Shown here: piece after piece, positions 1 to 12,208 of the stretch
Layout of the letters: every line of letters begins with the position of its first letter
How positions within the stretch are numbered: position 1 is the stretch's first letter
DNA from: Synaphobranchus kaupii
Lineage: Eukaryota > Chordata > Actinopteri > Anguilliformes > Synaphobranchidae
Reading direction: 5' to 3'
Assembly (NCBI GenBank): GCA_029718625.1
Contig: CM056379.1
Span: 64,445,626-64,509,625, forward strand
DNA length: 64,000 nt
Position numbers and translations under genes: made by a program
Notes under the pieces: generated by a model
Told to the model about the DNA's origin: nothing
What the model saw: only the letters and a program-made list of their open reading frames with translations
Database searches by the model: none

Positions 1-1587
1 GCCTGGTTTCCTAACCAGAAAACCCAACAAGGCGAAAGGGAACAAAGAACTGCTACCCCATACTTCTACAAGCTAAGTAACCAACAAGCAAGCCGGAAAT
101 AACAAACGCCCTGTCTTGATAACGAGACGCATAAGAACAGGCGAGTAGCACAATGGCACAAACAAAACACACAGCAAATAAACACAGAAAACTAATACCT
201 ATTGGTATAGGAGGAGGCGAAGGAACAGAGATAACGTTCCGTGGCTACTTCCATAAGCTAGCAGTCAAATGCAGAACATAAAGGGGGTAAATGCTCGATC
301 TCCCAGGGGGAAGAAACATTTTACAGGCGAGCCGACGGAGCACCGCAGTCCCATAGCCTTACCAGCAAAATGACTAAGCTAAAAATAGAAAGCCACGCCC
401 AAGCCTCTCAGACAGTAGAAATGTAACGAGGCGAAGGAACAGATAATTAATGTTCCAAGGCTTAGATTGAGGCTCGCAGTCACACGCAAACATGTCCACA
501 ACATCGCCCGGTCTCCCTAAGAGACGAATTGCACCGAAGGGCGAATAGAACTAAAGTTCCGAACAGAATCGCCCAAATCTCCATACACGGAGAAAGAGCA
601 CAAAAGACGAAAGGACAGCTGCACCGAAACTATCGGCTAACTGACTAACACAAGCACAAGCCCTGCCTCTCAGTAAGGGGAAATGTAACGAGGCGAACAG
701 GAACAGAGATTTAACGTTCCATGGCTAGTTTAATAAGTTTGCAGTCTAATGCAGAAAACAAAGGGGTAAACACTCGATCTCCCAGGAGAGAGAAACATTT
801 TACAGATGAGCCGACGGAGCACCGTCGTCCCTTAACTTTACTATCCAAAAGACTCACGCAAACTTAATTAAACACACGCCCTAGCCTCTCAGTAAAGGAA
901 TATGTAACAAAAAACCCTGACTCACAACAAAGGGGAACGTAGTCCATGAGAGGGAGACAAAACAGGGAATAAACGTACCAAAGCTACTCACTGGCTCACC
1001 GTAACATGGAAATGAGTAGAAGCAAACGCCAGGACTCTCAGTAGAAACCATTAACAGGCGAAAGGGAACAAAGAACAGCTACTCTACACTTCTACAAGCT
1101 AAGCAACCTAGTAGAAGCGAAACGCCCGATCTCCCATGAGACGACATGCACCGAAGGGCGAACAGAACTACAGTTCCGAACAGAATCGCCCAAATCTCCA
1201 TACACGGAGAAAAAGCACAAAAAGGCGAAATAGAGCAGAGATTTATGGTCCCAAACTTCTACGAGATAAGTAACTACCAAGCCAGCAAGAAATAAGCCCT
1301 GCCTCAACAAAGAGACGTTAAAATAGGCGAGTAGCCCAAATGGTACGAGTAACTCACAGCCAACAAAAACACCACAGTACAAAACCATGAACAAACAATG
1401 AACAATTAATGTCGAAGCCCCGATAGAAGGAAACGGAAGGCTTAAATAGCTCTCAGTGACCACGCACAGGTGTAGACGCTAACAGAAGCTCAGCAGGGCG
1501 GAGCAAGCATCTACTAAAAGGGCAGCGCCCTCGCGTGGCCACTAAGGAAAACGACCGCATAGGGAAACAGGGTTAAAAACCATGACA
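1..1587 (-). mobile_element. Long LTR, 3'-to-5' (left part outside window)
   Basis: The segment is the reverse complement of the LTR family seen complete at 45852-47904. It ends at 1587 with the reverse complement of the family's first bases (TGTCATGG). The inside consists of repeated blocks such as gaacagag..aacgttcc and ggcgaa..gggaacaaagaac, each followed by a run resembling ctctcagtaa. The left end lies outside the window, so the target-site duplication cannot be tested. No internal coding region is adjacent, so it is probably a solo LTR. The small reading frame on the minus strand at 1092-1463 is a by-product of these blocks and is not a gene. Confidence 0.7.
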
Positions 1588-3282
1588 CTTTTAAGTTAAG
1601 TTTTTCAGTAATCAGTTTTCACTGTACTACATAGAGGGGATCAATTCCAGTTGTTGGAGACCAAAATGTTTTCTGATTTCTTCTTATACATTTGTTGAAG
1701 TGTACTAACTTATTACTGATATAACAGTAACTGACGTGTGATATAACTGACATGTAATTTATGATTTATTAGCATTTCATAAAAAATATAACAGGCAATT
1801 ATGGTTGATTTGCATAATTATAAAGAAAAACAAGTCATCATATAAAATGTACACATGGCACAAGATTCACAAAACAGCATAGATCAGAGGTTTTCAACCT
1901 GTGGGCTGCTACTGCAGGGGGGCCTTCATTTTTCATTAAACTGAAAAAAAATTTTTGTCAAAAAATAGTTTATTACCCCAAATTAAACAATTTAATAATT
2001 TTAATAATAATCGCGTATTTTAATTACTTTTGCAAAAAATAAGACATCAGATCGGTGTCTCTCTCTGATTGGAACTCTCTCTGATTGGTCTCTACAGTGG
2101 CTGGAGAATTGTTTTATCGATGTGACCACCATTTTAGCTGTGTTGATTCTGATTCTATTGTGAAGTGAACCCCTGGCACCTTCTATTTCCATTGCGACTG
2201 TTTATTCAAATACTTGATGTTTGGTATGCAACTGCATATTTTACTCTGTATACTTGAAGAATTAACCCCACACATTTCGATTCAAACGCAGACGATGCGG
2301 CATTCTTGTCCCATTAAGCCACCTAGCGATCATCGCACATTTTAAACATATGCGCTGAAGTTACATGCAATGTCTGAAAACCCCTGCAATGTAGCGTACG
2401 ACGTGTCGAAGACTTATAACGACTTGAATGAAGAAATGTGACATGGAAGCGTAAGTGTCATTGTCCAGTGGCCAGGTTAGTTTGTAGGCCGACTGTTTAA
2501 ACGTGAATGCATTTAACGTTACTCGCAAAACCTAGCTTGGCTTTTAATAATGATAGCTAGCCAGAATGCACAAAATACATTCCTTTACAACTAGCCATTC
2601 CGAACAAGCTTTTTATGTAATTGTAAATTATGGCTCTGGGATCTAGTTTTATCTAGCTATGTTTTACAACTGTTTATGAAAACATTCAGCCTGGCTGGCC
2701 CTCCAGTAATTTTCAGTCAAATTAACTTAAATAACGTCACTATCATGTTTCTGTCCGCCTATCCCACACTATCGTTTCTATAACTAAAGGTTGAATTTGT
2801 CAATTAGATGTAACGACACATTTGATTAATCGCACATAACATCATGGTTTTGTATGCATTTGATTTGACTCGTGAATTAACTGTGTCCATTCTCAATTAA
2901 CAGCAGTGATTTCGTTGCTACTGGTTAAACATTTAGTGGGTCATTCCAGAATTGGAGGACAATTTAGGCATCAACACTTTTGAAAAATTGACCCTTTATT
3001 TGATAATTTTCTGTTATGTATTTAAGAAAAACAGGTAATAAATCATCAAATAATTTTATTCGTCCAGCTCACGCATCAAATGTACACTTTTTATGAGATG
3101 TTTTATTTGTTGTGTGCTATGCTATACTCAGGAACCTGAAAAAGTATATTTTTAAATATTGTGTGGTACCCTGCCACTAGGGAGGGCTATAATGCCCCTG
3201 GGAACTGACTTGACTACACCACCCCTCAGTTTATACCTAGAACAGAGGGGAGCTCTGATAGAACCAACACCCACTATACATA
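1588..3282. other. Unassigned AT-rich DNA with a possible hAT end
   Basis: No gene is visible. Around 1884-1912 the sequence resembles the usual start of Charlie-like hAT elements (cagaggttttcaacctgtgg), but no matching right end or target duplication was found. At 2938 a short piece starting gggtcattccagaattggag resembles the terminal bases of the fold-back element that begins at 3283, which suggests an older related fragment. Confidence 0.3.
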
Positions 3283-4133
3283 GGGTAATTCTGTGTCAAA
3301 TCTGAAAAGTTCCTGTATGACCCTCTCAGATTTTGATGAAACTCCATCATAATAATCCATTGTGTGAAAAAGTAACACACACAAAAAATTAGCCTCGTAC
3401 AACATATCGTTTCCGAGATATGGCCTCCTGAAATTTGCTCAAAACCTCCGGCTTTCGCGCTCGCGAGTCATGAAAATTCTTTCCGATTTTGGAAGCTTAT
3501 AACTTGGGCTCAGTAACAGCTATAGAGCTGAAACTTGGTATCCTAACCTATTTTCTTCCAAAGTGCAAGAATATTACTTGTACCCCCTTCCCTTTTCAAG
3601 TTATATGCACCCAAATTAGCCACTTTGTTCAGTTGCACATGTTTTTGGTGATTTTCGAGGTCACCCTGTGCCCATACGAGTGGACATATACATCCCATAT
3701 CACAGATGTATTATCTATAGGTGTATGTCTATGGTCACAACAGGCTAATCAATTCATTTGTAAAGGAATGACATCTATCCAAAGTTGGGTCCGGGTGAAA
3801 AAGTCAAAAACACAACCGTCCATCTTGTCAATGGATCACCATGTGGACAGTTAAAACTTTTCTGAAATTTACACCAGTTAAACAGATATATTAGATCTAC
3901 TCATCAACAGCTTTCAGCTTTGGGACTCAACTCCTTCATGGTTAGATAGCATTTTGAAAAATACACATTTTAACATATTGGGAATTCACATAAGTCTTAA
4001 GAGTTACGTTACTACTTAAAAGTGTCAAATTATGTATCAGACATCAAACAGAATAGTACATGTACTTTAAACCATACACTATAAATGTTAAATTACCACA
4101 TATTCTGCCATATAGATGTGTACAGTTTGTCGT

Positions 4134-4451
4134 TTACTTGATAAATGCTGGCAGTTTGCCTTGAATGTTATTGAAGTCGTTAACAGTTAAAAAAGAACTC
4201 AAATGCCAGGAGAGTGCATTTGAGTTCTTTGTAAAGTTCATGAGAAGAGCAAAGACATTATGTTGCTCCTCTGATCGCTCCATGATAGTGCCAATGTACC
4301 ATTCATTGTCATACATGCATGCAATGTACCTCCCTGGTTGGTACTCGGTCGGGTCAGTCAGAGTTGGAACATGAACAGAACTGGAACCTTGCACTGCACA
4401 ATCTCCAATTGAAACGACGCTGAAAACGGTATCCTTAGAAAGTCGCTGCAT
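4134..4451 (-). pseudogene. Remnant transposon-borne reading frame
   Basis: A 105-codon minus-strand frame lies between the two arms of the fold-back element. It contains PGRYIACMYDNEWYIGTI followed by a polar acidic stretch and NALSWH. I associate this with the C-terminal part of a protein carried by repeated fish elements, where a '[G]RY[IV]A..Y[DN]..WY[IV]G' block is typical, but I cannot name the family. The frame is short and has no partner domains. The flanking sequence in the same element has no continuing frame, so it is treated as decayed. Confidence 0.4.
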
Positions 4452-5464
4452 CTCTAATTGTCCTTCATTAATGGGGACAAAACTATGATGTGATCATGTA
4501 CCAGTAATGGTCTTTGATCGGGAGAACCGCTCAACTAGTTTGTAGTTATCTGCATTTGCATTTACATCATCATCGCATTACATACAGCAGCACACGCATG
4601 TTTTGCAGTTAGTAAATATAGTTGGGATGTATTCTGTAATCGACGAGGCTCACTGATGGGATCTCAATTCTTGAATGATCGAGCTAGAATGAAATTGACC
4701 AAATATTGTTGCCTGGTAATGGGAAATCCCATCATTGCGTAATGGGTTATCCCTGTATTTACCTGACATGGGAAAATCCCACATCTAACCTTAGCTCTAG
4801 GCCCTAGGGGGCATCTTAACTTTATTTTACCTATCTCCTGTGATAAATATGCATGTTGTGATCAGACCTTACGCACGTAGATCGGCCAATTTCAAGTTTT
4901 GTATCCCCGGAATTGTGCAAAATGTATTTTTCAAAATGTGGTCTAACCATGAAGCAGTTGACTACCAAAGCTGAAATTTGGTTGATGAGTAGATATAATA
5001 TATCTGTTTAACTGGTGTAAATTTCAGAAAAAGTTTTAACTGTCCACATGGTGATCCATTGACAAGACGGACGGTTGTGTTTTTGACTTTTTTTCACCTG
5101 GACCTAACTTTGGATGGATGTCATTCCTTTACAAATGAATTGATTAGCCTGTACTTGCTTGTGATATGGGATGTATATGTCCACTCGTATGGGCACAGGG
5201 TGACCTCGAAAATCACCAAAAACATGTGCAACTGAACAAAGTGGCTAATTTGGGTGCATATAACTTGAAAAAAGAAGGAGGTACAAGTAATCTGAGATTC
5301 GTGCAATACGGAAGAAAGTAAGTTGGGATACCAAGTTTCAGCTCTATAGCTGTTACCAATCCCAAGTTATAAGCTTCCAAATTCGGAAAGAAATCACATT
5401 TACACCTTTTCACGACTCGCGAGCGCGAAAGATGGAGGTTTTGAGCAAATTACAGGAGGCCATA

Positions 5465-5935
5465 TGTAATGGTGGCATGACGTGTGAGGTAGGAGGGGCC
5501 AAACGCAGCAAGGGGATTCTTTAAGCACTAGGGCACTAGGACAGGAAACCCCGTAGTTAAGGGAAGGAGACAAGACAAGGAACACACATACCAAGGCTAC
5601 TAACCGGCTCACTGTCACACACCAATGAGTAGAAGCGCAAACGCCAGGTTTCAGTAAGAAAACCAAACAAGGCTAATGGAACAAAGCACAAGGCTCCCAT
5701 ACTTCTACGAACAAAGTGACTGAAGAAAGAGCCAGAAATAATAAACGCCCTGTCTCGGCAACGAGACGCATAAGAACAGGCGAGTAGCATAATGGCACAA
5801 ATAACACACACCAAACGTACCGAAGCTACGAACCAGCACACAGTAACACGCAAATGAGTAGAAGCACAAACGCCTGGTTTCACAGCAAGAAAACCAAACA
5901 AGGTGAAAGGGGAAAAAGGGTAGAAACCCATGACA
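5465..5935 (-). mobile_element. 471-bp solo LTR with TSD ccata
   Basis: The insertion splits the right arm of the fold-back element. It begins TGTAATGGTGGCATGACG and ends AAACCCATGACA on the plus strand, giving the TG...CA ends of an LTR. It is bounded by the perfect 5-bp duplication ccata at 5460-5464 and 5936-5940. Removing the insert restores the arm sequence (ggaggccata|tctcag), as the left arm shows at 3413-3429. It belongs to the same family as 1-1587 and 45852-47904 but is much shorter, lacking most of the internal repeat blocks. Confidence 0.85.
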
Positions 5936-6075
5936 CCATATCTCAGAAAGGACATGTCGTATGAGGCAAATTTTTTGTGTGTGATCATTTTTCATACAAT
6001 GGATTATGATGGAGTTTCATCAAAATCTGAGAGGGTCATGCAGGGACCACTGGTTGATTTGACATGGAATGACCC

Positions 6076-7486
6076 AATGATACAGCCTCTTCTTCAATTC
6101 AAACTTTAAACCATGGATGTGCTGTGAATATTTTTTTAGATATTGGCACAAAGGAGCTATATGTAACATTGACACTGAGCGTTTAAAATGGGTACTGCAG
6201 TCCAAATTCACAATATTGGAGACAGTTGTCTCCGCCCACCCCCTCCTCCCCAGACTCGAAGCTCAAGCGGGTTGCCAGGTTGACACTGAACGAACACGAG
6301 CGCAAGACGAGCCGAGTGCAACATTATATTTTGAGACGAGCTTATTATATTTTGACAATGACAAGCGACGACGAGTCCTACACTGTAAATTGATCAGCTA
6401 ATGTATACGTTTGCAATTTATTTATTGTTTGCAAATTATAAACCAGCTCATGTGGATTTTTTTATAACTCTGTCAATGTTAGCTAGATGCATGGCTGGCT
6501 ATGTTTACGGTCACACAGATATAAGCTAACGTTAGTGGTATGTTTAGCTAGTAACTATATCCATATATATATTAAAATCTTTAGCTAGTTAGCTAAATGA
6601 AAATGACGTTGAACTTAGCTTAGGCATTCGTAAATCGGCTGTCGGAGTGCCGGAGTACATCTGGTTGTTCGTAATGAGCAGTGGGTGGAGTCTACTCGGA
6701 GAATAGTGAATCACACAGGCCAAAACAAAAACAGACGTTCCGACTCGGAATGGGACTTTCAAAGGAGAACATACTGGCTGTAGCATTGTTGTCCGAGACG
6801 CCAGTATTTCGACTTAGCATGTTTCCTTAATTTCTGATGACATATCATGGTCATTTTATGATTTAGTACAGTAAATGTGTTACATATAGCTCCTTTAAAT
6901 AAGACTAGTATAAACTAGGTGGAAATTGCTTTTGGTGGGCCAAAGTTAATCGGGTTAAGATGCAGGATAAATTTATATGTAATCAGACAAAGTATTCGTA
7001 TCATATCGTATTTTGAATAAAGTCTCATCTGACAAGTGTCATGACTCAATTAATAGCAACAATGATTAATTCCTGGCTATGGTCGTGTAACTTTATGACA
7101 TTTGGGGGCAGGGCTCAAGTGTCTATTTGGAGGGGGGCATTTCCCCCCAATGTCGCACTTTTTTGCATCCACTTTAATATAAAACTTAATTCTGGAAACT
7201 CTACCTGCATAAGGAGCATCTTGATTTCACACTCCATGAATTTTCTCTTCTCCATTTTGCCTGACAATTCATTGGAATGACAAGATTTATATGCATATCA
7301 ATATTCACATTGGGCATTCCATTAACCATTTATGGTTAATTGTGGGAGGTAACAGGGAGGGATACTGCAAAATTTCAAGTTGATTGTGAAAGAGAAAATT
7401 GCGCGCGGGTGAGCGTACAGACGGTTTTATGAATCAGGGTATTTTTGAATGTACGCACTTTTCCTCTTACGTAACCTTTTAGTGTA
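6076..7486. other. Unassigned non-coding DNA
   Basis: There is no supported gene. The stretch is AT-rich with several GCTAACGTTAG-like and TAGCTAG motifs around 6480-6600. The open frames on both strands are short and compositionally biased. Confidence 0.3.
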
Positions 7487-7985
7487 GAACCTGTTATGGC
7501 ATTGTATCGGATTGGACCCAACGCAGGACTCAGAGACAGATTCAGTGTAACTCCACTCGGGAGATATTTATTAAAGGCAAGCAAGCAAGTAGGCAGGAAT
7601 CGGGCAAAATAAAAGGGAATGCAGGATACAGGGTTGGGCAAAGTAAAGCGGGGCAGATGACGGGTCAGGGCTGGCTGAGACAGGCAGGAGACAGGCTGGA
7701 TGGGCCAAAATAAAAATAAGAACAAACAGACAGGTTAAACAGGCAGGATCAAAACAGGAGATGGCCGGGGGTAATCTCAAACGGAGCAAAGAATACGCAC
7801 TGGCATCAGGGAATGCGCGAGCGGAAACTAAATAATGTCAAAAACAGGTGAAGGAGCTAAATGGTTAACTAAAAGGAGTGCGTTGTGAGTGAGAAATGGA
7901 AACGATAGGCTGGGGCAAATCAAAGGGAAAAACCAGGAACTGACGGGGAGTCACGCCCAGCCTGCAACGAAAACACAAAACGTGA
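7487..7985 (-). mobile_element. Probable Gypsy-type solo LTR
   Basis: Read on the minus strand, the segment runs from a cacgttttgtgttttcg start through a pyrimidine-rich stretch of CCTGCCTG-like words to ttaataaatatctcccgag. It then ends with a gagtcctgcgttgggtcc block and ccataacag. A polyadenylation signal (AATAAA) followed by a ctgcgtt-gggtcc terminus is characteristic of many fish Gypsy LTRs. No coding region and no clean target duplication were found, so the boundaries are approximate. Confidence 0.5.
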
Positions 7986-7993
7986 GACGAACA

Positions 7994-8843
7994 GGGGTGC
8001 GTTTCCCGATAACGATCAATCTTAGGGTTAAGTGCGATTTCAACGAGCGATTCTACAATGGTTCTTTAATTTGTAACATGCGTTTCCCAAAACAGTTCTT
8101 AAAGCGTGAACGCGCAGTCACCTCTTAAGTGCTACTTAACCAGAAGTGTAAAATCCAGGTCCTCCCCAGTATTTAGTTCCAATCACCTGGATTTGCTCAT
8201 TTGCACACTTCAGCCAGGAGGTGGAACTAATTAGTGAAATCAACTGACTGAGTTCATGGGTGGAAGAAACACATAGCAGGACTTTTCCTTTCTGATCCCT
8301 GGATTTTACATCTCTGTACTTCTGTCTGTGGTGCTGCTGATACAGGAGGAGGGGCGATAGATTGGGAGACGCGAACCCCACTGTATTGCCCAATACATGG
8401 CCGGTTAGGCATGTCAAAGTTTCTTTTGAAATAAAATCTTTTTCCCACTGATTTTACTTGTCTCAAACTTATTTATTTATAGGGCTATTTAAGGAATGGC
8501 TTGTATGGTAATTTCCAAATATATAAAAATAAGTAAATTAAAAATAAATAAATAAACGTAAATATTGTTGCATCTAACATCACTATAAAAAAAAAAACAA
8601 TCAGTGGTTATGGTAACCGTAAAATGAAATGAACACTTACACGAAAAATCAAATAAAGTATGTGATTTATGGGCTTCTAAAACGTACTTAACAGTCTAAG
8701 ACTGGTCTGGAGTAATCGTTAATCTACGAGCGTTTCAAAGAGAATCTTAAGATGCTTTTGGGAAACGCACCCAAAATTCAAGAAGCTTTGTACGAAGGGT
8801 TTATGACGTCTTAGCCTTAAGATGCTTTTGGGAAACACACCCC
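7994..8843. mobile_element. MITE with GGGGTGCGTTTCCC termini
   Basis: The left end reads GGGGTGCGTTTCCCGATAAC. The right end is the inverse, GGGAAACACACCCC, ending at 8843. A second copy of the right terminal motif (gggaaacgcaccc) lies at 8761-8773, so the right terminus is duplicated. The element has no coding capacity and holds another MITE at 8141-8324. No clear target duplication was found. Confidence 0.6.
8141..8324. mobile_element. MITE nested in a MITE
   Basis: The ends are inverted (cagaagtgtaaaatccagg on the left, ccctggattttacatct..acttctg on the right). The inside matches the element at about 59375-59575, with shared words such as ttccaatcacctggatttgct and gagttcatgggtggaagaaa. 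This establishes it as a dispersed family. Confidence 0.6.
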
Positions 8844-9525
8844 AGGTTGAATTGAAAAACATGAAATGAAACACAAGGAATGGGAATACAGATGAAACGA
8901 AAGGGAGGTGGACTGGAGGGAAACGGTGGATGTAACAGAACCTCCGCAAAGTTTTATAAATAAGGCCCCAGTTTATTAATATGAATAAGGTTTGTGCATT
9001 GTGTATGCAGTCTGCATAAATGGGTATTTAAAATATTATCTTATAATGTCGTACATATTAAACCTATTAAGCAGGAAATTTCACAGACATGCTGGACACT
9101 CCCAGATAGTTATGTCATATTGAATCTCGGCAGCATGACTAGCAATCGTTACAGTACAGAGAAGGTTGTAGCTGTCAGAAATCGAAATTCACTGAAATAT
9201 ATCCTTTCCCTGACCCTGATCTATGCTGTAAACAAAATATTCAGTTGATGACAAAGAATCAATGCATGATCAAAAAGACCATTGATATTTCTCCTCGGAG
9301 CAGTAACATATTGACATAGAGAGTCAGAATTAAAATGGCAATATTACAAAATGGTATATTATTTCACTGTAGCTGATATTCTTTCTCGTGTTTATTTGTG
9401 CTGTCTTGCTTCCCTGCTATTGGTCTGATAATTGCAGCCACATTTAACTTTTCTGAAAATCTTATTGTTCTCATTAACTGTGCAGTAATCAGGTGCTAAA
9501 GGCACACAAGGAGTGGCCTGACAAC
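8844..9525. other. No recognisable feature
   Basis: AT-rich DNA between a MITE and the Harbinger-like element. Nothing gene-like is seen. Confidence 0.3.
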
Positions 9526-9829
9526 CTGGGGCTCTATCTTGGCGCTTGGTCTAAGCGCATGGCGTAAAGTCCATTTAGGGCGTGTCCAAGTCCATTTTTG
9601 CTATTTTAACGGTGTGTTTTTTGGGCGCTAAGCACGGCGCAACGTGCAAATGGGCTGAACCTAGTCTCTTCATTAATTATAGGTGTGTCTTGGGCGTGAC
9701 ATGCAATAAACCAATCAAAATGTCATATCCCATTCCCTTTAAAAGCCTGCTTTTCCACCTTGGCGGATTGCTTGATGGCGAAACAGACATGCTCGTGCCT
9801 GTTTAGTGCGATCAAGGAATAGGCTAAAT

Positions 9830-12200
9830 CAGGGGTGCTCAATACGTCGATCGCGATCTACCAGTCGATCGCAAAGGTAGTATTGGTAGATCGCATGACA
9901 TTAAAAAAATAGACGTCAGCCTATCATCCATCCCGTCACTTGATTGATATACAGGGCAGCCAGTCAGATGACAACTGAATTTTTCTGACATTTAGGTCAC
10001 CGCGCATGCGCAAACAACGGCGCTAAGTGCAGCAAAACTAACAAGCTAGTCAGCGAGTTACCTCCAATTTTAAGCCCTCGCTTTTTTCTTTTAAACTAAA
10101 GAAAGCTTATGGTCATCAAAAATGAGTGGGGGAGCTGGACCAAGTAAGAAGACAAAAACGTATCACTTTCATACGGAATGGGAGGTGGACTTTTTTTTCA
10201 CGATGTCATTTTCAAAGTGCGTTTGCCTCATCTGCCAGTCTACCATCGCAATACCAAAGAAGGGAAATGTGGAGCGGCATTTTCGGACTGTTCATGGAAA
10301 ATACGACACCGACTTCCCGCCGAAAAGCGAGCTGAGAAAGAGAAAGGTGAAGGAACTAAAATCCCAGTTGTCCGGACAGCAGTCATTTTTCACACAACAT
10401 ACTTCAAAAGCGAAAGCCGCCACCGAAGCATCGTTCCGGGTGAGTCACGTCATCGTTAATAACAAGAAGTCCTTCCAAGACGGAGAGATGGTAAAAGAGG
10501 CATTCGTTGAAGCAGCTGACTCATTGTTCCGAGACTTTAAAAATAAGGCAGAAATATTATCTTCAATCAAAGCTCTGCAGCTGTCAAGAAGTACAGTTAC
10601 ACGGCGCTGTGAAGCCATGGCTGAGGATTTAACCCAGCAAATGTGGAAGGACATCGGAGATTGTGAGTGTTTCTCACTGCAGTTGGACGAATCTATGGAC
10701 GTGAGTGACACAGCCCAGATGTGCATTTTCATTCGTATGGTGTTTAGTGATATCACTGCGAAAGAGGAGCTATTAACAGTACTTCCCATGAAAGAACAGA
10801 CGCGAGGAGAGGACATATTTCAGTCGTTTAAAAACTTTATCGAGAAAACTCAGCTCCCAGTGTACAAATTGGTGTCTATCACCACGGATGGAGCACCCGC
10901 AATGGTTGGCCGCGTGAATGGATTTATTGCCAAGTGCAGGCAGGACGATGCTTTCCCAGACTTCTTGAATTACCATTGCATAATCCACCAACAAGCGTTA
11001 TGCGCTAAAATGCTCAACATGAAAGAGATCATGGATGTGGCAACGAAGATCGCCTGTTCTATTCGAGCCAGATCTCTTCAAAGACGGTTATTCCGTGCAC
11101 ATCTGGAGAAGGCTGACTGCGACCACTCTGAGTTGTTGCTACATACTGACATGAGATGGCTTAGTCGAGGGAAATTCCTGCAAAGATTTCGAGAGCTCTG
11201 TCCGGAGATTAAGGAGTTTTTCCGTGTAGCTGGACATGCAGAATACAAGCAACTAAATGACGGTCAGTGGCTGTTAGACTTGGCATTTTTAACCGATCTG
11301 ACAAACATGTTGAATGACCTTAATCTAGAGCTGCAAGGAAAAGACAAAACAGTGATCAATATGATCAGCTCAGTTAATGCTTTCAAACGAAAGATGCAAC
11401 ATCTCTCCTCAAAGCTGCAGCGCCATGATTTGGCAAATTTCCAGAACCTGGCGTCAGAGCTGGAGACGCAAGGGAAGGCCTGTGTGCAACTTGACAGTGC
11501 ACGCTACACGGAGCAGATTGACAATTGTCTGTCAGAGTTTGACAAACGCTTTCAAGACTTTTCTTTGCTCGAGCCAGTTGCTACATTCATGTGCTATCCT
11601 TTTCGGGAAGATGCTGAGGTTGATTCACTCGCATCAAAAATTGCAACACTGTTTCACCTGAACTCTTCTGGAGTGGAAGATGAGATTTTGACTCTACAAG
11701 CCGACATTGAGCTGAAGTCAAGAGCTCATGGACAGTTCTGGAACTTACTCACAGAGGTAAAGTACCCCAACATGAGGAAATGTGCTACCTCCTTGACTGC
11801 ATTATTCGGCTCCAATTATTTATGTGAGTCAGCCTTTTCCCACATGAAGATCATTAAGTCCAAGTACCGTTCCACCATGACTGATGAACATTTGGAAGTG
11901 TGCTTGAGGCTGGCTGTCAGCAGCTACTGTCCGGACTATGCATCCCTGGCTGATTCAATTCAGTGCAAGTAATCAAAGTAAACAAAGGTAATTACAAAAA
12001 ATGTTCATAGTTAATTATGTTGTGTTGTGCAATATTGGCTCATGCGGTTATGCAAGGTACATCAACATACATTGTACATATAAAGAATCCTCAATATATT
12101 TGAAAATAAATATATGTTTTGCATTTTTGTAGTGGGTAGATCATTTTGACTTGGTCATTTTATAAGTAGCTCGCATGCTGAAAAAGTGTGAGCACCCCTG
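9830..12200 (+). mobile_element. Complete autonomous-looking hAT transposon
   Basis: The element has perfect 12-bp terminal inverted repeats, CAGGGGTGCTCA at 9830-9841 and TGAGCACCCCTG at 12189-12200. It is bounded by the perfect 8-bp duplication ggctaaat (9822-9829 and 12201-12208). Subterminal regions contain repeated cgatcgcgatc / tagatcgc words, which are candidate transposase-binding sites. It carries one uninterrupted transposase gene. The intact ends, duplication and frame indicate a recent insertion and possible competence. Confidence 0.93.
10122..11972 (+). CDS. hAT transposase, ZBED/Charlie-like, 616 aa
   Basis: DDE-type transposase of the hAT superfamily that would cut and paste its own element in the nucleus. 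A BED-like zinc finger lies at residues 35-58 (C35-x2-C38 ... H53-x4-H58), followed by a basic stretch (about 68-80). The RNase H-like core shows the first acidic residue in LDES (D189), the second in TTDGAPAM (D256), the aromatic residue in MRWLSRG (W346), and the C-terminal hAT dimerisation motif NYLCESAFSHMK with the likely catalytic glutamate E569. The frame is single-exon, without stops, at the usual length for this group. The ATG at 10122 lies about 290 bp inside the left terminus. The protein resembles the vertebrate ZBED5/FAM200/GTF2IRD2-related transposase group. Catalytic assignments are by motif position, not alignment. No sign of domestication is seen, because its transposon ends are intact. 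Confidence 0.93.
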   Translation: MSGGAGPSKKTKTYHFHTEWEVDFFFTMSFSKCVCLICQSTIAIPKKGNVERHFRTVHGKYDTDFPPKSELRKRKVKELKSQLSGQQSFFTQHTSKAKAATEASFRVSHVIVNNKKSFQDGEMVKEAFVEAADSLFRDFKNKAEILSSIKALQLSRSTVTRRCEAMAEDLTQQMWKDIGDCECFSLQLDESMDVSDTAQMCIFIRMVFSDITAKEELLTVLPMKEQTRGEDIFQSFKNFIEKTQLPVYKLVSITTDGAPAMVGRVNGFIAKCRQDDAFPDFLNYHCIIHQQALCAKMLNMKEIMDVATKIACSIRARSLQRRLFRAHLEKADCDHSELLLHTDMRWLSRGKFLQRFRELCPEIKEFFRVAGHAEYKQLNDGQWLLDLAFLTDLTNMLNDLNLELQGKDKTVINMISSVNAFKRKMQHLSSKLQRHDLANFQNLASELETQGKACVQLDSARYTEQIDNCLSEFDKRFQDFSLLEPVATFMCYPFREDAEVDSLASKIATLFHLNSSGVEDEILTLQADIELKSRAHGQFWNLLTEVKYPNMRKCATSLTALFGSNYLCESAFSHMKIIKSKYRSTMTDEHLEVCLRLAVSSYCPDYASLADSIQCK

Positions 12201-12208
12201 GGCTAAAT

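Larger units (their letters stand above)
3283..6075. mobile_element. Fold-back element with ~0.7-kb inverted arms
   Basis: Bases 3283-3978 are repeated in inverse orientation at about 4912-6075, interrupted there by a 471-bp LTR insertion. Both outer ends read GGGT(A/C)ATTC followed by TGTCAAATC when viewed inward. The arms agree over long stretches, for example the block around 3590-3700 against 5165-5275, with small indels. The centre (about 3980-4910) contains remnants of a minus-strand reading frame. No clear target-site duplication was found, and the superfamily is not assigned. Confidence 0.7.

Noticed and set aside
3489..3854. 121-codon plus-strand frame similar to a minus-strand frame at 5121-5306
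   Set aside because: The similarity is due to the inverted arms of the fold-back element, and the matching text is interrupted differently in the two arms.
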